Counted from the first letter of the stretch, positions 1 through 7,478 are shown. The stretch is DNA of 10,117 bases from Methanosarcina sp. (GCA_017883485.1 JADGNM010000062.1:1-10117); one strand, 5' to 3'. The notes: generated from the sequence alone by a model not told the origin. Translations and numbers: made by a program.

Positions 1-377
1 GCGCTTTTCACAAAGCAACAAGAGCTTCATTTTAGATGCAATTTTCCCTCGGAATGAGGAAAAATTGTAAATATTTACAAGAAGACCTGAATAGTTACAT
101 ATATTTATTCTTTCGGCGGTCTGCAAGCACATTTTCTTTTTATTGTTGAGCTATCCCAAAAACTGTTTTTATATAAAGCAATTGAAGAATGCAAGCTGAA
201 GCAACAGTTAATGCAATCGAGAAAAATTCGGTGATGTGTGGTTTGAACATCAAACTTATGAATGCGGTTATTGCTCGTTTGGGCAACATAAACGTTGCCA
301 GAGGACTCAAGATCTTATTTCAAAAAAGAAAAGAGAACTGAAAACCTTCTGAAAATAAGAGTCCGAAAAAGACGCTC
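1..377. other. Intergenic region downstream of hemB, no convincing gene
   Basis: No gene could be assigned. On the plus strand, 2-70 is an open frame of 22 codons ending in TAA that could be the tail of a gene entering from the left, but it is too short to judge. A frame at 189-341 starts with ATG and encodes 50 residues. It overlaps another frame at about 230-352 that has a CGYC...HKRC arrangement but no start codon. Both lack a Shine-Dalgarno site. A TATA-like stretch lies at about 167-179, too close to the ATG at 189 to serve it well. The region may contain decayed coding sequence or none. Confidence 0.4.
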
Positions 378-380
378 TTA
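352..380 (-). terminator. Possible terminator of the hemA-hemB transcript
   Basis: Reading the minus strand, TAAGAG (375-380, including the hemB stop codon) can pair with CTCTTA (356-361) across a 13-base loop, followed directly by TTTT. The stem is only 6 bp, so this is a weak candidate. Archaeal termination depends mainly on U-runs, and two are present here, one in the loop and one after the stem. Confidence 0.35.
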
Positions 381-1352
381 CTTCAGCATGCGGGCAGCAT
401 CTTTTGCGAAATAGGTAATTATAATGTCCGCCCCTGCCCTTTTGATGGAGATGAGAGATTCGTATATGGCTTTCTGTTCGTCAAGCCAGCCATTGGCTGC
501 GGCTGCTTTAATCATCGCATACTCTCCGCTCACGTTGTATGCGGCTGTTGGCATCCCGAATTCTGTCTTGACACGATAGACAATATCCAGGTAAGGGAGG
601 GCTGGCTTCACCATAATGATGTCTGCACCTTCGGCAATATCTAGGGTTACTTCCCTGAGAGCCTCATTACTGTTTGCAGGGTCCATCTGGTGGGTAGAGC
701 GGTCTCCGAAAGAGCAGCCTGATTCGGCAGCGTCCCTGAAAGGCCCGTAGAAAGAAGAGTAGTATTTTGCAGCATAAGACATGATGGGAACATGATTAAA
801 GCCGTTTAAGTCGAGGGCAGCTCTAATAGTTCCTACCATCCCGTCCATCATTCCGGAAGGAGCTACCATATCGGCCCCGGCTCTTGCGTGGCTTACGGCA
901 ATCTTCCCAAGAACCTCAAGGGTAGGGTCATTCAGGATCTCTTTTGTTTCGAAATCAATTATTCCGCAGTGTCCATGGCTTGTGTACTCACACATACATA
1001 CGTCGGTAATTACAACAAGATCGTCTCCAAGTTCGGCTTTAATCATCCGGGCAGCTTCCTGTACAATATCGGTTTCCCCACAGGAGGAACTGCCCTCTGC
1101 ATCCTTAAAAGCTGGCACTCCGAAAAGGATCACTGCAGGAATACCGAGTTCTGTGATTGCTTTTGCCTCTTTTGCAACCTCTGAGAGAGGGAACTTATAT
1201 ATGCCTGGCATGGAAGAGATCTCAACAGGAGAATCAATAGTCTCATCCACAAAAATGGGTTGAACCAGGTCATCTACAGATAACGTCGATTCACGTACAA
1301 GGTTCCTGATCTTTCCTTTCCTTAACCGCCTCAACCTGACATCTGGAAACAT
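378..1352 (-). CDS. hemB: Porphobilinogen synthase (delta-aminolevulinic acid dehydratase)
   Basis: This cytoplasmic enzyme condenses two 5-aminolevulinate molecules to porphobilinogen, the second committed step towards uroporphyrinogen III, siroheme, heme, cobalamin and F430. The 324-residue length is normal for the family. The metal-binding cysteine triad is visible as C119, C121 and C129 in [13 protein letters not shown], which marks a zinc-dependent form. The two active-site lysines are K196 (SYAAKYY) and K249 (MVKPALPY), K249 being the expected Schiff-base residue. The ATG start is preceded by AGAGGAG with a 6-base spacer. The gene lies 31 bases downstream of hemA on the same strand, so the two are probably co-transcribed. 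Identification is secure. Confidence 0.97.
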   Translation of the reverse strand: MFPDVRLRRLRKGKIRNLVRESTLSVDDLVQPIFVDETIDSPVEISSMPGIYKFPLSEVAKEAKAITELGIPAVILFGVPAFKDAEGSSSCGETDIVQEAARMIKAELGDDLVVITDVCMCEYTSHGHCGIIDFETKEILNDPTLEVLGKIAVSHARAGADMVAPSGMMDGMVGTIRAALDLNGFNHVPIMSYAAKYYSSFYGPFRDAAESGCSFGDRSTHQMDPANSNEALREVTLDIAEGADIIMVKPALPYLDIVYRVKTEFGMPTAAYNVSGEYAMIKAAAANGWLDEQKAIYESLISIKRAGADIIITYFAKDAARMLK

Positions 1353-1383
1353 GTCATACTCCTCTAGAATACGAATTGCTCTT

Positions 1384-2700
1384 CTATGAATTAGCTTTTT
1401 CCGATACCCGATTTAATTCATCTCCGCAATCAGGCTTCATTTTTTCAATCTTTACCTTATCCTTTTCGAGGCAGAAGATCCTTGAAACTACATCGAGGAA
1501 TTCTTCATTTCCGAGTTCGGCAGCCTGGCGAATTACTTTTGTAGGCTCGGCCAGAATCTTGTTAACAATGGAATGAGTCAGATCATCGAGAACCTCAGTT
1601 TCAATCTCCCCGATGGTGTGATAGGCGCAAAGCCGGTTGACTGCTTTTTGCCTTTCCCTTATCCTGACATCATACACCTGCCGATAAAGGTCGGCAATAA
1701 GGCGATCGGCTCTCTGGCGCTTATACTGAAGATTTAAGAGTTTGATCTCTTCCTGAATTATAACTTCGGCTTTTCTAGCCTCTTCTTTTCTCATTTTAAG
1801 AGTCCTTTCGCTGATAACCCTGAGATTGTCTATATTGCACAGCTCGACATTCTCAAGCTCAGCAGCAGACTCCTCGATATCTCTTGGATTTGCTATATCA
1901 ATAAGGAGGAGTTTACGGTTTCTATTCTCTATAGCTTTTTCAACCATTTCCCTTGTAAGAATATAATGTGGAGCGCCTGTGCCGCTGATTACCACATCAG
2001 CATCCTTAAGGTAAGTTTCGACATCGTCAAGTCTGACTGCATGGCCTCCAAGCTCATACGCAATTTCTTCAGCCTTCTTAAAAGTACGGTTTGCAATGTA
2101 TATTACCTCAATATCCTTTTCAGCCAGGGCCTTTGCAACAAGAACTCCTATTTCTCCTGCCCCTATCACGAGCACGGATTTTCCTGTAAGCCCTCCCAGA
2201 ATATCCTCTGCCAGATCCACGGCAGCCGAACCAATAGAAACCGAGCCCTTATTGATTCGGGTCTCATTGCGGATCCGCTTTCCGACCTGAATAGCCTTCT
2301 CAAAGGCAGTATCCAGAATTTTCCCGGTTGTTCCCGCTTTCTTAGAGTAGCCGTAGAGCTCCTTCATCTGTCCCAGGATCTGGTCTTCCCCGACGATCAT
2401 GGATTCAAGACCTCCTGCAAGCCTGAGCAGGTGCTCAAGGGACTCATCGTGCCCGTAGAAATCAATAATATGAGTGGAAGCCCCCATTTCTTTTGCAAAA
2501 GAGAAAAGTATGCTGCTGCTCTTGGGGGAAACAACGTAGATTTCAACACGGTTACAGGTTTTTAAGACTGCACACTCGTGAACAAACTCATGTCTGTACA
2601 GGTTATGGAGCAGACCGTCCAGATCTCCGTGCCAGGCTGCCTCCATTTCCTCAACCTTTGCTTTTTTATGGGATATGACCATACTTGAGATTTCTGTCAC
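1384..2700 (-). CDS. hemA: Glutamyl-tRNA reductase
   Basis: Catalyses NADPH-dependent reduction of glutamyl-tRNA(Glu) to glutamate-1-semialdehyde, the first step of C5-pathway tetrapyrrole synthesis and usually its control point. The 438 residues show the N-terminal catalytic domain with nucleophilic C49 in TCNRVEIY, the [16 protein letters not shown] signature at about 97-111 with H90 just before it, a Rossmann NADPH domain beginning VIGAGEIG at about 178, and a helical C-terminal dimerisation region. The chosen start is GTG at 2700, because GGAGG sits 6 bases upstream; the first ATG is six codons further in. The stop is UAG, with an in-frame TGA nine sense codons later. A 216-base spacer with its own promoter signals separates it from sirC. 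The aminotransferase HemL, which would use its product, is not in the window. Confidence 0.97.
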   Translation of the reverse strand: MTEISSMVISHKKAKVEEMEAAWHGDLDGLLHNLYRHEFVHECAVLKTCNRVEIYVVSPKSSSILFSFAKEMGASTHIIDFYGHDESLEHLLRLAGGLESMIVGEDQILGQMKELYGYSKKAGTTGKILDTAFEKAIQVGKRIRNETRINKGSVSIGSAAVDLAEDILGGLTGKSVLVIGAGEIGVLVAKALAEKDIEVIYIANRTFKKAEEIAYELGGHAVRLDDVETYLKDADVVISGTGAPHYILTREMVEKAIENRNRKLLLIDIANPRDIEESAAELENVELCNIDNLRVISERTLKMRKEEARKAEVIIQEEIKLLNLQYKRQRADRLIADLYRQVYDVRIRERQKAVNRLCAYHTIGEIETEVLDDLTHSIVNKILAEPTKVIRQAAELGNEEFLDVVSRIFCLEKDKVKIEKMKPDCGDELNRVSEKANS

Positions 2701-2916
2701 AGAGAGCCTCCGGATAGAATGAATAAAGGAAATAGAATATTAATATAAGGAGTGGTAGATTAAACTTTGTCCAGTAATCTTCGGCCTTTTTCTATTAAAG
2801 TAATTTATATTTGTAGAATAATTCTTTTTATGAACATTTCTATTTGAGAGCGATCATTTCCATTTAAAAGACCGGGTGACTTTTTCCTTTTAAAAGTTCT
2901 GCCTTTTCTGCCAGGT
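2701..2916 (-). promoter_or_regulatory. hemA-hemB promoter region with TATA box and paired direct repeats
   Basis: On the minus strand an archaeal TATA-like AAATATAAATTA lies at 2801-2812, which would start transcription near 2780 and give a leader of about 80 bases. A second AT-rich candidate (CTTATATTAATA, about 2737-2748) would give a much shorter leader. Upstream of the first TATA box are two 16-base direct repeats, 2835-2850 and 2855-2870, with period 20 and three mismatches. They are a plausible activator or repressor site. The TATA assignment is by eye only. Confidence 0.5.
2835..2870. repeat. Two 16-bp direct repeats, period 20, upstream of hemA
   Basis: The copies are CATTTCTATTTGAGAG (2835-2850) and CATTTCCATTTAAAAG (2855-2870), matching at 13 of 16 positions with a 4-base gap. 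The 20-bp period places both copies on the same face of the helix. They lie upstream of the likely hemA TATA box, as expected for a dimeric or cooperative regulator site. No regulator can be named. Confidence 0.6.
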
Positions 2917-3633
2917 TCACTTGCCCGAATTTTCGAGACAATCTAAAATTATAGCGTATGCCGTTTCTGCTGCCTTTTCATAAGATTCGGAGAATCCTTC
3001 CCAGACAGTCTCGCTTTCCAGAACTTTCCAGAGAAGCTCTTTCCTTTTCCTTTGTTCTGTCACATGCTGTTTGAGATAACTCCTCAGTTCATCCTGAAGC
3101 CGAATCATATTGGAATATGCAGGAGTTATCAGGCTTTCGATCTGCTTCCTGGTAAATTTTGAGACTGCAGGGCTGTGCCCGAGCGTAGAGATCCCTATCA
3201 CAAGATCTCCTCTTTTTATGACAGACGGGATTACAGCATTACCTAAAGCATCTACCTGATTAATCAAAATATCGCTTTTCTGTGCGAGGAGAGTGATTTT
3301 CTGGTTAAGTTCGAAACTGCTGGTCGCAGGTATGACAATAAAGGCCCCTGAAATGATTTCCCTGAGTTCCGAATCCGAAGCTGCAAGCAGGTCAAGCTTA
3401 ATAAGCCGGACTTGCCCCGAAGAGTCGAGTTCCTGCAGCCTCCGGGAAAATTCAAGGCTGACAACAAGGGTGTCTGCACAACCGCAGAAAAGTTCGGCCT
3501 TGCGTTCCCCGACAGAACCGCCCCCAAAAATAACGATTTTTCTGCCAGACAAATCAAGCATAAGGGGGAGGAAATTATTTGTTTCAGCCAATTTCAGAGA
3601 CCTCATGATTAGTATTTTAAGATCAGATCTCAC
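2917..3633 (-). CDS. Precorrin-2 dehydrogenase, possibly also ferrochelatase (SirC/Met8-type)
   Basis: Oxidises precorrin-2 to sirohydrochlorin with NAD+; some relatives also insert iron to give siroheme. The 238-residue protein has the family's Rossmann signature FGGGSVGERKAELF at about 36-49, the NQVDALGNAVIPSVIKRGDL region (125-144), and ISTLGHSPAVSKFTRKQIE ending near 166, followed by a C-terminal helical domain. The usual ATDD motif reads ATSS (103-106), so the aspartate discussed as catalytic in CysG/Met8p is absent; SirC-type enzymes may not need it. The GTG start at 3633 overlaps the ahbB stop in GTGA, implying translational coupling; the first ATG is nine codons further in. Its position directly after ahbB fits supply of siroheme to AhbA/AhbB. 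Whether it chelates iron cannot be read from sequence. Confidence 0.9.
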   Translation of the reverse strand: MRSDLKILIMRSLKLAETNNFLPLMLDLSGRKIVIFGGGSVGERKAELFCGCADTLVVSLEFSRRLQELDSSGQVRLIKLDLLAASDSELREIISGAFIVIPATSSFELNQKITLLAQKSDILINQVDALGNAVIPSVIKRGDLVIGISTLGHSPAVSKFTRKQIESLITPAYSNMIRLQDELRSYLKQHVTEQRKRKELLWKVLESETVWEGFSESYEKAAETAYAIILDCLENSGK

Positions 3634-4088
3634 AGTCTGACGCCGGTTTTCTTGAATTCCCGTTCACTGAAGATGAGCGTATAATCCTTAATTCCTGTAG
3701 CGTCGGAAATCCTGACAGCTACCTTTTCACAGTCTTCAGGCGTGTAGGAGTGAACCATTGTAAACAGGTTATATGGCCAGTCGGGATAGCGCGGGCGCTC
3801 ATAGCAGTGAGTCACTTCAGGAAACTCTGCCATTATCGCCCCTACTCCTTCTATCCGCTCATCCGGAACATTCCAGACACACATCGCATTAGCTGTGATT
3901 CCGATTGCCCGGTGCCCTATTGAAGCTGCAAATCGGCGGATTTTCCCGGTTTTCTGAAGGTTTTTAAGACTATTGACAACTTCCTGCTCGGTTATACCGA
4001 GTTCGGCAGCAAGGCGCCTGAAAGGAGAGTGAGTCAGGGGAATCCCATCCTGCACAAGCTTGAGCAGTTCTATATCCGTCTCATCCAT
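3630..4088 (-). CDS. ahbB: Siroheme decarboxylase, AhbB subunit
   Basis: With AhbA it removes two acetate-side-chain carboxyls from siroheme to give 12,18-didecarboxysiroheme. The fold is Lrp/AsnC-like: an N-terminal helix-turn-helix (residues 1-50, ending KTGKIRRF) and a ferredoxin-like domain that in this family holds substrate rather than acting as a transcription regulator. Family hallmarks are HCYERP (94-99), WPYNLF (104-109), H113 and the C-terminal SEREFKK (141-147). The 152-residue length is typical. The ATG is preceded by GGGTGAT only 3 bases away, a placement that fits pairing with the GGTGATC part of the 16S complement. The start lies 19 bases inside ahbA, and the stop overlaps the sirC GTG. 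Assignment as AhbB rather than AhbA rests on the CYERP/WPYNLF motifs and gene order. Confidence 0.9.
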   Translation of the reverse strand: MDETDIELLKLVQDGIPLTHSPFRRLAAELGITEQEVVNSLKNLQKTGKIRRFAASIGHRAIGITANAMCVWNVPDERIEGVGAIMAEFPEVTHCYERPRYPDWPYNLFTMVHSYTPEDCEKVAVRISDATGIKDYTLIFSEREFKKTGVRL

Positions 4089-4651
4089 TTTATCACCCTG
4101 ATATCGAACTTTACGTTTATCTTAAAGAGACGCTTTGTAGGCAGGTCCAGGAGCAGGCAGCCGGTTTTTTCCCGAATTTCGGAAATGATATCTTCAAGCC
4201 TATCTTTATCCGGAGCAGAAAGTGTAAACCAGAGATTGTAATTTGCAGCGTTTCGGAGGTAATTATGAGAAACTTCGGGGTACTCATTAATGAAGTTCGC
4301 AACTTCTTCAATTTGAGCCCCTGGGACCTTCAGGGCCACAAGAGTGCCAACTCCACCCATATTTCTTGTGCTGAGGATAGGTCCTATCCGCCTTACTGCC
4401 CCTTTCCTGTTGAGTTCGCGAAGCCTCTCAAGGACTTCGATTTCGGAAAGGCCGAGTATTTTACCCAGCTCTTCAAAGGGCTCGACTTCCAGGGGAACTT
4501 CCTGCTGAATCAGGTTTAGAATCCTCTTATCAATCTCATCAATTTCAAATTCGGGAATTTCCCCATCATAGGGTTCCATATTAGAGGTGAGATCTGGCTC
4601 CTCCTGCTGAAGCCGACTATTACAATCTTCAAGTTCAATCATCCTGATCAC
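4070..4651 (-). CDS. ahbA: Siroheme decarboxylase, AhbA subunit
   Basis: This is the partner of AhbB in converting siroheme to 12,18-didecarboxysiroheme. An acidic N-terminal extension of about 37 residues is followed by a helix-turn-helix (about 38-88, ending AVRRIGP) and the ligand-binding domain, with VSHNYLR (127-133), YNLWFTL (138-144) and LPTKRLFKI (170-178). The HNYLR and NLWFT motifs distinguish AhbA from AhbB. The GTG at 4651 overlaps the ahbD stop in GTGA. The ATG three codons later (4642) may be the true start, because AAGTGATC sits 3 bases before it and can pair with the 16S tail. The stop is UAG; readthrough would meet TGA after 11 sense codons, so UAG acts as a normal stop here. 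Residues near the C-terminus overlap the start of ahbB. Confidence 0.9.
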   Translation of the reverse strand: MIRMIELEDCNSRLQQEEPDLTSNMEPYDGEIPEFEIDEIDKRILNLIQQEVPLEVEPFEELGKILGLSEIEVLERLRELNRKGAVRRIGPILSTRNMGGVGTLVALKVPGAQIEEVANFINEYPEVSHNYLRNAANYNLWFTLSAPDKDRLEDIISEIREKTGCLLLDLPTKRLFKINVKFDIRVIKWMRRI

Positions 4652-5694
4652 TTATCATTTTTTCCAGGCCTGTAGATACAGTAAGGCTCTTCCTCAAGAT
4701 AATGGCCAGTAGCAGCATAAGCTCTTGCCCTGCAGCCAGCACAGACCCTTTTATATTCACAAATTCCGCATTTGCCCTTAAGTTCTTCCGGGTTCCTGAG
4801 TTTTCTGAAGACCTCGGAGTTTTCCCAGATCTCTTTGAAGGGCTGCTTTCTGACATTTCCAGCAAGTACAGGCAGGTAGCCGCATGGGTAGACCTCGCCT
4901 ACGCTGGAGACGAAACAGAAGCCTGTTCCTCCGAGACAGCCTTTTGTCATTGCCTCGTAACCGTGGGTTTTTACAGAGATCTCGATGCCCTCTTTTTTTG
5001 CCCGCTGGCGCATAATCCTGAAATAATGGGGGGCGCAGGTTGCTTTCAGCTGTATTTCCGATTCTTTCTGCATATCATAGAACCAGTTCAAAATACACTC
5101 GTAATCTTCGGGGGAAACCTCGTCGGATTCTTCTCCCCTGCCGGTGGGCACAAGGAAAAATACATGATATGCAACTGCTCCAAGCTCTTTTGCAAGCCCA
5201 AAGGTCTCTGGAATTTCCTCAAGGTTGCGCCTCGATATCGTAGTATTGATCTGGAAAGGAAAACCTGCTCTCCTGAGAACTTCAATACCTGCAAGCGTCC
5301 TTTCAAAAGCCCCGGGCATGCCCCGGAATTCATCATGAGATTGTGCAGTCGCACCGTCTATACTGATACTGAGCCTCTGGACTCCTGAATCTTTTAATTT
5401 CTCAACGAGTTCAGGAGTAAGAAGAGTCCCGTTCGTTGCAAGCACTACACGAAATCCGGCATCTGTGCCATAGCGGGCAATCTCAAAAACATCAGGCCTG
5501 ATAAGAGGTTCGCCTCCGCTCAGGATGAGAATAGGCTTTCCAAGATCTGCAATCTCATCAATTAAACGTTTAGCTTCATCAGTTGTAAGCTCACCTGCCG
5601 GAACCGAGGAAGTGGAAGCTCCCCTGCAGTGTACACAGTTCAGGTTGCAGCCTGCAGTCAGTTCCCATGCAATAAGCCTTGGTGCATTTGTCAT
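4648..5694 (-). CDS. ahbD: Radical SAM heme synthase AhbD (Fe-coproporphyrin III decarboxylase)
   Basis: Converts iron-coproporphyrin III to heme b by radical oxidative decarboxylation of two propionates, the last step of the siroheme-dependent route. Counting from ATG 5694 (348 residues), the radical SAM cluster motif is C16, C20, C23 (CNLNCVHC), followed by GGEP at 60-63. A cysteine-rich C-terminal SPASM-like domain for an auxiliary cluster has C220, C253, C260, C271, C309, C312, C318, C321 and C339 (including [13 protein letters not shown]). The frame stays open to a TTG at 5733, with ATGs at 5718 and 5703. I chose 5694 because relatives begin [15 protein letters not shown], and no start has a strong Shine-Dalgarno. 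AhbC and NirJ are close paralogues; position beside ahbA/ahbB, as I recall for Methanosarcina barkeri, favours AhbD. Confidence 0.85.
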   Translation of the reverse strand: MTNAPRLIAWELTAGCNLNCVHCRGASTSSVPAGELTTDEAKRLIDEIADLGKPILILSGGEPLIRPDVFEIARYGTDAGFRVVLATNGTLLTPELVEKLKDSGVQRLSISIDGATAQSHDEFRGMPGAFERTLAGIEVLRRAGFPFQINTTISRRNLEEIPETFGLAKELGAVAYHVFFLVPTGRGEESDEVSPEDYECILNWFYDMQKESEIQLKATCAPHYFRIMRQRAKKEGIEISVKTHGYEAMTKGCLGGTGFCFVSSVGEVYPCGYLPVLAGNVRKQPFKEIWENSEVFRKLRNPEELKGKCGICEYKRVCAGCRARAYAATGHYLEEEPYCIYRPGKNDK

Positions 5695-5791
5695 GATGAT
5701 CATAAATTTACGGTTCATATTAATGGTAATCAAAGTTTAATGAGATTTACAAATCAACATTAATTAGGAAGTATAACCATAATCTGACGAC

Positions 5792-5827
5792 TGAATATGG
5801 TGGAAAATAAATTTTTGAATATGGGGG
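5792..5827 (-). promoter_or_regulatory. ahbD operon promoter: TATA-like box between two 12-bp direct repeats
   Basis: On the minus strand an AT-rich TATA-like AAAAATTTATTTT lies at about 5803-5815, about 110 bases before the ahbD ATG. It is flanked by TGAATATGGTGG (5792-5803) and TGAATATGGGGG (5816-5827) on the plus strand, an 11-of-12 direct repeat exactly 24 bp apart. The arrangement suggests an operator embracing the TATA box. Regulation of the operon is inferred, not shown. Confidence 0.4.
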
Positions 5828-6367
5828 GCCAGTTTTACAGAGAGTTAATGTAATTTAAACTTTACACTATATGTTGATTAAATAATTAACACTGTATGGT
5901 TCGCGTAAAGCGGTTAAATAGTATTTGTTATACTTAATGAATATACCTATTTTATAAAAGCTACCAACTAATGATAATGTAAGGTTAATGAGGTATATTC
6001 TCAGGTTGTATCATGTCTCTCTAGATGCATACAGGGTTATACTAGGATATATTAGCAGATTAAAAAACAAGTTAAGCAACCATGAAAACAGATAAAAGAA
6101 GATGTGGAAATGGGTGACAAATCCTTCCTTCTCTATGGAGTATCAAGTTCTAAGCCGCAAACAGTTTCACAGCAATGTCAGAAGGGCCCGCAAGCATTAA
6201 AACCGCCTTTCATCCGCTAATTTGTTCTTTGTATTGATTCTCATTGCTCTTTATATCTCCAACTCCTGACGACGCAGGTCTTCCCAATAATTCAATCTTT
6301 ATGACCAGTTTAGTTTTGCAGCTTTTGGTAATGACTTTAATGTGAGAATAGGTTTAAAAGATGATAT

Positions 6368-6438
6368 GGGCATCTGATGCTAAATGTTGGGGAGAGGGGG
6401 TGGTATTAATTTGGGAAAAGAGTTTGTCTCAGATGCCC
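6368..6438. repeat. 10-bp perfect inverted repeat enclosing a G-rich segment
   Basis: GGGCATCTGA (6368-6377) and TCAGATGCCC (6429-6438) are exact reverse complements, separated by 51 bases that include runs of 4, 5 and 3 Gs on the plus strand. It could form a cruciform or an RNA hairpin, or be the ends of a very small relic element. No target-site duplication is evident. Confidence 0.5.
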
Positions 6439-6632
6439 TATTATATAATATTACTCTCTAATATATAAATAGATGTTAATAAAGATCGTTTCATGTGCTT
6501 TTTGGAAGTACTGTGGATAAATGCATTGATAAACTGTACAGTATTTAAATAGTTGCATATTCATGCTAAAACTTTCAGGTTGACTTCTATAGAAAAATTG
6601 TCAATTAGTAGATATAATGCATTCTTTAAAAA

Positions 6633-6706
6633 AGGATAAATATCGGACAGAATGTGATTTGCCACACTGAATGTTTTTCAAATATTATGTATGCTGTATT
6701 ATAAAA
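6633..6706 (+). promoter_or_regulatory. Candidate promoter for the methyltransferase gene
   Basis: Two TATA-like sequences precede the start at 6777: AAGGATAAATAT at about 6632-6643, preceded by an A-run, and GTATTATAAAAG at about 6697-6708. Either could drive the gene, with leaders of roughly 110 or 50 bases. The AT-rich background makes both uncertain. Confidence 0.25.
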
Positions 6707-6776
6707 GATGGCTCTCAGTGCCATTCGTAATAGCAAAGAGCCCAAAATCTCAAGGCACTCCGAGGAAGTAACTTTT

Positions 6777-7478
6777 ATGAACAAGAAACAAGGTATGAAC
6801 AAAACACCAGGCAGCGGCATTTCTCAGGATATTCAAATCCTGTCTTTGATTGCCGTTTTAATGTGGTTTGCCTTCATTCTATTGCAGCACCGCTCAATTT
6901 TTCCTGACAATTGGTTTCCCTCACATTTTGAGGCTTCGACCTTTATGATTCTTTTTTGCGCGTGGATTTTGAGTGAAATCACAAATTCCATTTGGAGCAG
7001 GAAGAATTCAATGACGACAAATCAGGACAAAGGTTCTTACAGGATTGTTGTTGCAACGTGTTGGATAGTTCTCATTATTGTTTTCGTGTCTCATAGTTTT
7101 GGTATCGGAATATTCAGCGGAGGTTTGCAGTACGTAGGGCTTATTCTGCTTGTGGTCGGCATTGTGCTCCGCGAATGGTCTATATAGGTTCTTGGAAAGC
7201 ATTTTACTGTGCGAGTACAAGTTAGTGAAAAAGCAAAGCTCGTAACAAATGGACCGCATAACTACATCAGACACCCAGCCTATACTGGAGGTATACTATC
7301 CCTTATAGGAATTCCTCTAGCGGTCGGAACTTGGTTTGGAGCACTCGTCGCCATTGTCGTAAGCTGGATAGCATACCAGTACCGCATACGTGTTGAAGAA
7401 GAGGCATTACAAGCAGCCTTTGGTTCTGAATATGAAGAGTACAAAAAGAGAACCTGGAAGCTATTTCCAGGTTTTTGA
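6777..7478 (+). CDS. ICMT-family membrane methyltransferase interrupted by an in-frame UAG codon
   Basis: The product resembles the isoprenylcysteine carboxyl methyltransferase/phospholipid methyltransferase superfamily: integral membrane, SAM-dependent methyl transfer. The substrate in this archaeon is unknown. From ATG 6777, chosen because GAGGAAG lies 8 bases upstream (an in-frame ATG at 6708 has none), the frame has 233 codons plus TGA. Codon 137 (7185-7187) is UAG. Before it are four hydrophobic segments (about 20-38, 55-72, 89-106, 116-134) ending in LREWSI. After it comes VLGKHFTVRV, the signature GPHNYIRHPAYTGG (159-172), a long hydrophobic hairpin (about 173-202) and the conserved EEEAL...YEEYKKRTWKLFPGF tail. 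The UAG falls inside a block that is continuous in relatives (R-W-A-I-x-T-LG-R-F), with no frameshift or missing residue. It may be decoded as pyrrolysine, read through at low level, or be a fresh nonsense mutation. Confidence 0.75.

Larger units (their letters stand above)
5734..6776. other. Long AT-rich intergenic region, possible gene debris and inverted repeats
   Basis: No complete gene is visible between ahbD and the methyltransferase gene. Most of the stretch is strongly AT-rich and stop-dense, but about 6100-6350 is clearly richer in GC and holds short competing frames on both strands. On the plus strand these are a 32-codon frame at 6102-6200 and a 25-codon open tail ending at about 6374 that contains DQFSFAAFGNDFNV. 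On the minus strand there is a frame at 6353-6150 broken by one TGA at 6210-6212. None matches a family I recognise. Inverted repeats lie at 5939-6000 and 6368-6438, and a 10-bp palindrome at 6533-6542. Confidence 0.5.

Noticed and set aside
1966..2565. 199-codon plus-strand open frame opposite hemA
   Set aside because: It lies antisense within hemA, which carries all glutamyl-tRNA reductase motifs; the translation shows no domain.
3630..4651. ahbA and ahbB as Lrp/AsnC transcription regulators
   Set aside because: They have the helix-turn-helix and ferredoxin-like fold of that family, but the HNYLR, HCYERP and WPYNLF motifs and the heme-gene context identify siroheme decarboxylase subunits.
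4702..5388. 228-codon plus-strand open frame opposite ahbD
   Set aside because: It is fully antisense to the strongly supported radical SAM gene, has no recognisable domain and is explained by codon bias of the real gene.
5752..5879. 9-bp inverted match AATCAACAT/ATGTTGATT around the ahbD promoter
   Set aside because: Widely separated and AT-rich, so likely chance; the 12-bp direct repeats between them are better supported.
5939..6000. 10-bp perfect inverted repeat GAATATACCT/AGGTATATTC
   Set aside because: The arms are AT-rich and 42 bases apart; at least one such match is expected by chance in a 1-kb AT-rich spacer, and no U-run or gene is tied to it.
6533..6542. Palindrome ACTGTACAGT, operator-like
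   Set aside because: A single 10-bp palindrome with no gene start or promoter nearby, and no second copy seen.
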